Shown here: positions 58,266 to 64,000 of the stretch, piece by piece
Position numbering within the stretch: the stretch's first letter is position 1
How the letters are laid out: each line of letters begins with the position of its first letter
Assembly: GCA_964483245.1 (NCBI GenBank)
Contig: CAZABP010000006.1
Location: 62,001-126,000, forward strand
DNA from: CAZABP01 sp964483245
Lineage (GTDB): Bacteria; Planctomycetota; UBA1135; UBA2386
DNA length: 64,000 bases
Reading direction: 5' to 3'
Notes under the pieces: model-generated
Told to the model about the DNA's origin: nothing
What the model saw: the letters and a program-made list of their open reading frames with translations, nothing else
The model's database searches: none
Position numbers and translations under genes: made by a program

Positions 58266-60290
58266 ATGAGTCAGCGGCCGCGCGCATCAGAAGCGGTGGA
58301 TTCCACCGCACCGGTTGTCGATGGGCGCAGCCGCGCCGTCGTCGAGCGCGTGACGCCGTGCGTCGATGGCGGGCGCTTCCCGGCCAAGTGTGTCGTCGGG
58401 GAGCTGTTCGTCGTCGAGGCGGACGTGTTCGCGGACGGCCACGACAAGGTCGTGGCCCGACTGCGCTGGCGCGCCGACGCGGAGTCGGGCTGGCGCGAAG
58501 TGCCGATGCAGCCGCTGGGCAACGACCGCTGGCGCGCCGCGTTCACGCCGCCGCAGCTCGGCCGCCACCACTACACGGTGCTCGGGTGGGTCGATCCGTT
58601 CCGCACCTGGCAGGACGGGATGGCGAAGAAGATCGCCGCCGGCGCCGACCGGGATCTCGATTACCGGATCGGCGCCGCGCTGATCGAGGAGACCGCTGCG
58701 GGGACGACGCTCGCCGACCGCCAGTGGCTCCAGCAGGCGCTGCAAGCCCTCACCGGCGCCGCGCGCCGCGAATCGGCGCTCGACCCGCAACTGCTGGCGA
58801 TCATGGATCGCGCGGCGACGCCGCCGTTCGCGGTCAGCTTCCGCCGCGAGCTGACCGTCGTCGTCGAGCCACCGCTGGCGCGCTGCTCCGCCTGGTACGA
58901 GCTGTTCCCGCGCTCGTGCACCGACGACCCAGACCGCCACGGCACGTTCGGCGACGTCGAGCGGTTGCTGCCGGAGATCGCCGGCATGGGGTTCGACGTG
59001 CTGTACCTGCCGCCGATCCACCCGATCGGACGCACCGCGCGCAAGGGCCCGAACAACACGCCGAACGGCGGCCCTGACGTTCCGGGCAGTCCGTGGGCGA
59101 TCGGCGCCGCCGAGGGTGGCCACCTCGCGATCCACCCCAAGCTGGGTGACCTCGACTCGTTCCGCTCGCTGGTCGACACGGCGCGGCGGCACGGGATCTC
59201 GATCGCGCTCGACATCGCGTTCCAGGCGTCGCCGGACCATCCGTGGCTGCGCGAGCATCCGGAGTGGTTCCGCCGGCAGCCGGATGGCTCGATCGCGCAC
59301 GCCGAAAACCCGCCGAAGCAGTACCAGGACATCCATCCGTTCGACTTCGAGTGCGAGGCGTGGCGGGAGCTGTGGCAGGCGCTGCGCGGTGTGTTCGCGT
59401 TCTGGATCGAGCATGGGGTCGAGGTGTTCCGCGTCGACAACCCGCACACGAAGAGCCTGCGCTTCTGGGAGTGGTGCATCGAGGACGTCAAGCGCAGCCA
59501 TCCGCAGGTGATCTTCCTGTCGGAGGCGTTCACGCGGCCGAAGCTGATGTACCGGCTCGCGAAGGCCGGGTTCTCGCAGTCGTACACGTACTTCCCCTGG
59601 CGCAACGCGAAGTACGAATTGGTCGAGTACTTCCGCGAGCTGACCAATCCGCCGGTCGCCGACTTCTTCCGCGGCAACCACTGGCCCAACACGCCGGACA
59701 TCCTGCCGGCGTTCCTGCAACACGGCGGGCGCGCGGCGTTCGAATGCCGCCTCGTGCTCGCGGCGACGCTGGCGGCGAACTACGGGATCTACGGCCCGGC
59801 GTTCGAACGCTGCGAGCACCAGGCGGTGCGCGAAGGCAGCGAGGAGTACCTCGACTCCGAGAAGTACCAGATCCGCGCGCGCGGGCGCGAGGATCGGCGC
59901 GAAGACCTGCGCCCGCTGATCACGCGGCTGAACCGGATCCGCCGCGAGAACCCCGCGCTGCAGCTCGACCGCACATTGCGGTTCCACGCGACCGACAACG
60001 AGCACCTGCTGTGCTACAGCAAGTCGTCCGAGGACTGCACGAACGTGGTGCTGGTCGTCGTCAATCTGGATCCGCACCACCGGCACGCCGGCTGGCTGCA
60101 GCTCGACTGCAAGGCGCTCGGCGTCGAGCCGGACTCCGGGTTCCAGGTGCACGACCTGATCTCCGGCGCGCGCTACCTGTGGCGCGGCCCACGCAACTGG
60201 GTCGAGCTCGATCCGCAGGCACTGCCGGCACACGTGCTGCGCGTGCGCCGCCATCTGCGGACCGAGCAGGACTTCGAGTACTTCCTGTGA
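58266..60290 (+). CDS. glgE: Alpha-1,4-glucan:maltose-1-phosphate maltosyltransferase
   Basis: A 674-aa GH13_3 enzyme that adds maltose from maltose-1-phosphate to growing alpha-glucan. The N-terminal domain (residues about 35-130) has WRADAESGWREVPMQPLGNDRW. The catalytic barrel has YELFPRS, GFDVLYLPPIHPIGRTARKGPNN, the nucleophile Asp in EVFRVDNPHTK and the acid Glu in FLSEAFTRPKLMYRLAKAGF. Length and motifs are those of GlgE. ATG 58266 is chosen over a longer frame starting at 58233. It is coupled by GTGA overlap to the treS-maltokinase gene, which makes its substrate. Confidence 0.95.
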   Translation: MSQRPRASEAVDSTAPVVDGRSRAVVERVTPCVDGGRFPAKCVVGELFVVEADVFADGHDKVVARLRWRADAESGWREVPMQPLGNDRWRAAFTPPQLGRHHYTVLGWVDPFRTWQDGMAKKIAAGADRDLDYRIGAALIEETAAGTTLADRQWLQQALQALTGAARRESALDPQLLAIMDRAATPPFAVSFRRELTVVVEPPLARCSAWYELFPRSCTDDPDRHGTFGDVERLLPEIAGMGFDVLYLPPIHPIGRTARKGPNNTPNGGPDVPGSPWAIGAAEGGHLAIHPKLGDLDSFRSLVDTARRHGISIALDIAFQASPDHPWLREHPEWFRRQPDGSIAHAENPPKQYQDIHPFDFECEAWRELWQALRGVFAFWIEHGVEVFRVDNPHTKSLRFWEWCIEDVKRSHPQVIFLSEAFTRPKLMYRLAKAGFSQSYTYFPWRNAKYELVEYFRELTNPPVADFFRGNHWPNTPDILPAFLQHGGRAAFECRLVLAATLAANYGIYGPAFERCEHQAVREGSEEYLDSEKYQIRARGREDRREDLRPLITRLNRIRRENPALQLDRTLRFHATDNEHLLCYSKSSEDCTNVVLVVVNLDPHHRHAGWLQLDCKALGVEPDSGFQVHDLISGARYLWRGPRNWVELDPQALPAHVLRVRRHLRTEQDFEYFL

Positions 60291-63200
60291 AGCGCGGCAA
60301 GAGCACCGAGCAGCTCGCGGACGATCCGCTGTGGTACCGCGACGCAGTGATCTACGAGCTGCACGTCCGCGCTTTCCAGGACGCGGACGGCAATGGGATC
60401 GGCGACTTCCAGGGGCTGACGACGCGGCTCGACTATCTGCAGCAGCTCGGCGTGACCGCGATCTGGCTGCTGCCGTTCTATCCCTCCCCGCTGCGCGACG
60501 ACGGCTACGACATCGCCGACTACTACGCCGTGCATCCGTTCTACGGGCGGCTCAAGGACTTCGAGCTGTTCCTGGCGGAGGCGCATCGGCGTGGGCTGCG
60601 CGTGATCACCGAGCTGGTGATCAACCACACGTCGGATCAACACGCCTGGTTCCAGCGCGCACGGCGCAGTCCGGCCGGCAGCAATCACCGTGACTTCTAT
60701 GTCTGGCGCCCGCGGCCGGGCGGGTATCCGGATGCGCGGATCATCTTCAAGGACTTCGAGCACTCGAACTGGGCGTTCGATCCGGTCGCGAACGCGCACT
60801 ACTGGCATCGCTTCTACGCGCACCAGCCGGACCTGAACTTCGACAACCCCGCCGTCGTCAAGGAGGTGCAGAAGGTCCTCGACTTCTGGTTCCGCCTCGG
60901 CGTCGACGGGATGCGCCTGGACGCGGTGCCGTACCTGTTCGAACGCGAGGGGACCGACTGCGAGAACCTGCCGGAGACGCACGCCTTCCTGCGCGACCTG
61001 CGCCGGCACGTCGACCGCAAGTTCCGCAACCGGATGCTGCTCGCCGAGGCGAACCAGTGGCCGGAGGACGCGGCGGCCTACTTCGGGGCCGGCGACGAGT
61101 GCCACATGAATTTCCACTTCCCGCTGATGCCGCGCCTGTTCATGGCGCTGCAGATGGAAGACGCGCACCCGATCCTCGACATCCTCGCGCAGACGCCGCC
61201 GATCCCGGACAACTCGCAATGGGCGCTGTTCCTGCGCAACCACGACGAGCTGACGCTCGAGATGGTCACCGACGAGGAGCGCGACTACATGTACCGCGTC
61301 TACGCGCGCGACCGCCAGGCGCGGATCAACCTCGGCATCCGCCGCCGGCTGGCGCCGCTGCTCGGCAACAACCGCCGCGCGATCGAGCTGCTGAACGGGC
61401 TGCTGTTCGCGCTGCCGGGCACGCCGGTCATCTACTACGGCGACGAGATCGGGATGGGGGACAACATCTATCTCGGCGACCGCAACGGCGTGCGCACGCC
61501 GATGCAATGGAGCTCGGATCGAAATGCCGGCTTCTCGCCAGCCAATCCGCAGCGGCTGTACCTGCCGGTCACGATCGACCCGGAGTACCACTACGAGACG
61601 ATCAACGTCGAGGCGCAGGCGGCGAATCCGAACTCGCTGCTGTGGTGGATGCGCCGCGCGATCGCGATGCGCAACCGCTACCAGGCGTTCGGCCGCGGGC
61701 GCATGGAGGTGCTGCCGGTCGGCAACCGCAAGGTGTTCGCGTTCCTGCGGCTGTACGAGGAGGAGCGGATCCTGGTCGTCGCGAACCTGTCGCGGCACGT
61801 GCAGTTCGTGGCGCTCGACCTGAGCGCGTACACGCAGTACGGCGTGACCGAGCTGTTCGGGGAGGCGCAGCTGCCTCCGGTCGGCGAGTCGCCGTATCCG
61901 CTGACGCTCGGCCCGCACGAGTTCTTCTGGATCGCGCTGCAGGCGCCGGTGCGGCCGGCGGTGCGCACCGAGCAGAGCCTGCCGGCCCTGCGCACGCCCG
62001 GTGCGTGGCAGGAACTGCTGGCCGGTGACACCCGCCGCAAGCTGGAACGCGCGCTGGTCGGCCATCTGCCGGCACGCCGCTGGTTCGGCGGCAAGTCGCG
62101 CCGGATCACCGACGTCCAGATCGAAGACGCGTTCGCGCTCGGCCCGCAACGGAGCTGGTACCTGCTGGTCATGCAGGTCTCGTTCCACGAAGGTCAGCCG
62201 GAGACGTACCAGATGCCGGTCACGTTCGCGTCCGGCGAGCGCGGCGACGAGGTGCTCGCCGCGACGCCGTACGCGGTCGTCGCGCGGCTGACCTGTGGCC
62301 AGAACGGCACGGAGGAGAGCGGCGTGCTGTTCGACGCGGTCCATGACCCGGAGTTCGGCCGCGAGCTGCTGGCAGCCGTGCGGCGGCGGCCGTCCTTGCG
62401 CGGCGGCAAGCGCACGCTGCGCGCCCAGCGCACGCGCGCGCTGGCGGCGGCGCTGCGCGATCTCGAGGAGCTGCCGCAGCCGCGCCTGCTGTTGGGCGAG
62501 CAGTCGAACACGTCGATGGTGTTCGACGAGCGACTGATCCTGAAGCTGTACCGCCGGCTCGCCGAGGGCGTGAATCCGGACCTCGAGATCGGGCGGCACC
62601 TGACCGAGCAGCGGCCGTTCGCCAACACCCCTGCGGTCGCCGGGTGGCTCGAGGCGGAGTCGGGCGACGCGCCGGCGACGTTCGCCTTGATCCACACGTA
62701 CGTGCACAACCAGGGGGACTTCTTCCGCTACTCGGTCGACGAAGCGAACCGCTTCCTCGAGCGCGCGGCGACGCAGGCCGCCCCGGAGGCCGGGCTCGCG
62801 GCGCCGGACGCCGGCCTGTGCGAGCTGGCGATGCAGGACTCGTCGCCGCGCGGCGGCGAAGCTCTCGGCGCGTATCTCGAGCTGGCGCGGCTGCTCGGCC
62901 AACGCACGGCCGAGCTGCACGCGGCGCTGGCAGCGGACACGGAGTCACCCGATTTCGCGCCGGAGCCGTTCTCGCCGTTCTACCGCCGCGCACTGTTCCA
63001 GAGCATCCGCAACCTCTCGCTCGACGTGTTCGCGCGGCTGCGCCGCAGGCTCGGCGCGCTCGACGAGGACCTGCGGCCGCAAGCGGATGCACTGTGCGGC
63101 GGCGAGGCCGCGATCCTCGAGCATCTGCGCGTGGCCCTGCAGCGGCGTTGCCATGCACTGCGCACGCGGACGCATGGCGACTACCACCTCGGCCAGGTGC

Positions 63201-63640
63201 TGTACGCGAACGGCGACTTCGTGATCATCGACTTCGAAGGGGAGCCGGCGCGGCCGATCGGCGAACGCCGGATCAAGCGCAGCCCGCTGCGCGACGTCGC
63301 CGGGATGGTGCGCTCGTTCCACTACGCCGCGTACATGGCGCTGTTCGCGCTGCTCCGCCGGACGGCGCCGGACGCCGTCGCGGCGCAGACGCTGGAAGCC
63401 TGGGCGCGCACGTGGCGCGTGTGGAGCTCGGTCGAGTTCCTGCGCGCGTATCTCGAGCACGCGCGCAAGCAACCGTTCCTGGCCGAGTGCTCGGCGGACG
63501 AGATCGCGACGCTGCTGGCGATCTTCCGGATCGAGAAGGCGATCTACGAGCTCGGCTACGAGCTCGACAACCGGCCGGACTGGGTCCGGATCCCGTTGCT
63601 CGGGCTGCGGCAGTTGCAATCGGAGGTGCTGTCGTCGTGA
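60287..63640 (+). CDS. treS: Trehalose synthase fused to maltokinase
   Basis: A 1117-aa fusion. Residues about 10-560 form trehalose synthase (GH13_16): WYRDAVIYELHVRAFQD, DGYDIADYYAVHPFYG, GVDGMRLDAVPYLFEREGTDCENLPETH, LLAEANQWPED and RNHDELTLEM. It interconverts trehalose and maltose. Residues about 580-1117 form maltokinase (Pep2-like): ARRWFGGKSR, LLLGEQSNTSMVFDERLILKLYRRL and the kinase loop RTHGDYHLGQVLY with IIDFEGEP. It phosphorylates maltose for GlgE. The GTG start and the stop are both fixed by GTGA overlaps with glgE and the next gene. Confidence 0.94.
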   Translation: MKRGKSTEQLADDPLWYRDAVIYELHVRAFQDADGNGIGDFQGLTTRLDYLQQLGVTAIWLLPFYPSPLRDDGYDIADYYAVHPFYGRLKDFELFLAEAHRRGLRVITELVINHTSDQHAWFQRARRSPAGSNHRDFYVWRPRPGGYPDARIIFKDFEHSNWAFDPVANAHYWHRFYAHQPDLNFDNPAVVKEVQKVLDFWFRLGVDGMRLDAVPYLFEREGTDCENLPETHAFLRDLRRHVDRKFRNRMLLAEANQWPEDAAAYFGAGDECHMNFHFPLMPRLFMALQMEDAHPILDILAQTPPIPDNSQWALFLRNHDELTLEMVTDEERDYMYRVYARDRQARINLGIRRRLAPLLGNNRRAIELLNGLLFALPGTPVIYYGDEIGMGDNIYLGDRNGVRTPMQWSSDRNAGFSPANPQRLYLPVTIDPEYHYETINVEAQAANPNSLLWWMRRAIAMRNRYQAFGRGRMEVLPVGNRKVFAFLRLYEEERILVVANLSRHVQFVALDLSAYTQYGVTELFGEAQLPPVGESPYPLTLGPHEFFWIALQAPVRPAVRTEQSLPALRTPGAWQELLAGDTRRKLERALVGHLPARRWFGGKSRRITDVQIEDAFALGPQRSWYLLVMQVSFHEGQPETYQMPVTFASGERGDEVLAATPYAVVARLTCGQNGTEESGVLFDAVHDPEFGRELLAAVRRRPSLRGGKRTLRAQRTRALAAALRDLEELPQPRLLLGEQSNTSMVFDERLILKLYRRLAEGVNPDLEIGRHLTEQRPFANTPAVAGWLEAESGDAPATFALIHTYVHNQGDFFRYSVDEANRFLERAATQAAPEAGLAAPDAGLCELAMQDSSPRGGEALGAYLELARLLGQRTAELHAALAADTESPDFAPEPFSPFYRRALFQSIRNLSLDVFARLRRRLGALDEDLRPQADALCGGEAAILEHLRVALQRRCHALRTRTHGDYHLGQVLYANGDFVIIDFEGEPARPIGERRIKRSPLRDVAGMVRSFHYAAYMALFALLRRTAPDAVAAQTLEAWARTWRVWSSVEFLRAYLEHARKQPFLAECSADEIATLLAIFRIEKAIYELGYELDNRPDWVRIPLLGLRQLQSEVLSS

Positions 63641-64000
63641 GCGAGGCGGAGCTGCGCGCGCTGCACCGGTTGGCGGCGTTCTGTGGCGTGCAACGCGTCT
63701 ACCGCGACCTCTCCGGCGTGCGGCGGCACGCGTCGCCGCAGGCGCTGCAGCGCGTGGTCGAAGCGCTCGGCGCCGCGCCGGATCCGCATGAAGGTGCCGC
63801 CGGCACGCTGGCGCGCCTGCGCCGCGAACGCGCCGAGCGCATGCTCGAGCCGGTCGTGGTCAGCTTCGGCGCGCAGCGCGTGCAGTTCGACGTGACGCTG
63901 CCCCAGGGGGCGCCGCCGGAGCTGCAGATCCGGATCGGTGGCACGAGCGTGGACTGGACGCTGCTGCGCGAGCGTGCACGACAGATCGACGGGCTGGCGC
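63637..64000 (+). CDS. malQ: 4-alpha-glucanotransferase, N-terminal part (runs off the window)
   Basis: The first 121 codons of a gene coupled to treS by GTGA. The sequence LAAFCGVQRVYRDLSGVRRHASPQALQRVVEALGA, then RRERAERMLEPVVVSFG, is the N-terminal beta-sandwich region found in MalQ-type glucanotransferases of glgE/treZ operons. The catalytic GH77 domain lies beyond the window, so the call rests on this region and operon context. Confidence 0.7.
   Translation, partial: MSEAELRALHRLAAFCGVQRVYRDLSGVRRHASPQALQRVVEALGAAPDPHEGAAGTLARLRRERAERMLEPVVVSFGAQRVQFDVTLPQGAPPELQIRIGGTSVDWTLLRERARQIDGLA

Noticed and set aside
60173..62920. A 915-codon minus-strand frame opposite treS, and similar ones opposite glgE and the M36 genes
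   Set aside because: The strands' codon pattern and the clear enzyme homology on the plus strand show these are mirror frames, not genes.

Overview
The window looks like chromosomal DNA of a high-GC member of the Planctomycetota. The strongest markers are the adjacent planctomycete cytochrome/PSD1 protein (48936-50876) and DUF1501 protein (50873-52114), two ECF sigma factor loci (one coupled to a transmembrane Ser/Thr kinase), many secreted proteins and lipoproteins, and very GC-rich codon use. Neighbouring genes are tightly packed; at least fifteen gene pairs share a 4-nt GTGA or ATGA start/stop overlap, and I used these overlaps to fix many starts. I see no tRNA, rRNA, CRISPR array, insertion sequence or prophage.

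Layout. 1-7 kb: an ECF sigma/anti-sigma-like pair, divergent from two tandem M36-type metallopeptidases, followed by a 150-bp palindromic repeat element. 7-12.4 kb: a leftward operon encoding a three-subunit FAD/2Fe-2S amine dehydrogenase (HcnABC / D-hydroxyproline dehydrogenase type), a BtuF-like protein and prolyl-tRNA synthetase. 12.4-20 kb: a GNAT-nitrilase fusion, a phosphoesterase, an FHA-GAF sigma54 activator and a divergent giant Ser/Thr kinase, closed by a 64-nt near-perfect palindrome. 20-28.5 kb: ChaN-PDZ lipoprotein, transporter, exonuclease III, lipoprotein, serine hydrolase, a HAD phosphatase-truncated globin fusion and a PhoD-like phosphatase. 28.5-37 kb: a dihydrodipicolinate-synthase-fold deaminase and an aldehyde dehydrogenase that could complete hydroxyproline breakdown, then a Cna-B-like repeat protein, a kinase and an ECF sigma factor. 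37-42.6 kb: a less GC-rich accessory patch with a broken immunity-like gene, a duplicated Phd-type antitoxin with no toxin, and two TPR paralogues. 42.6-52 kb: leucyl aminopeptidase, leucine-type dehydrogenase, thioesterase, lipoproteins and the PSD1/DUF1501 pair. 52.3-56.7 kb: two secreted surface-type proteins, the first preceded by an octanucleotide repeat that puts its signal peptide out of frame. 57.7-64 kb: a ferritin-like protein and the start of a glgE-treS/mak-malQ alpha-glucan operon.

How the genes may work together. Secreted M36 peptidases, cytoplasmic aminopeptidase, leucine dehydrogenase and the dehydrogenase/deaminase/aldehyde-dehydrogenase set fit a bacterium that feeds on protein, possibly collagen-like material rich in hydroxyproline (inference). 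The most unusual signal is the 6.5-copy CGCGCTCT tract at 52375-52426. A strong ribosome binding site and ATG precede it, and a perfect signal peptide follows it in another frame. Losing one unit would join them, so this looks like a phase-variable gene caught in its OFF state. Second are two intergenic palindromic elements (6920-7070 and 20007-20070) that share an exact 13-nt core.
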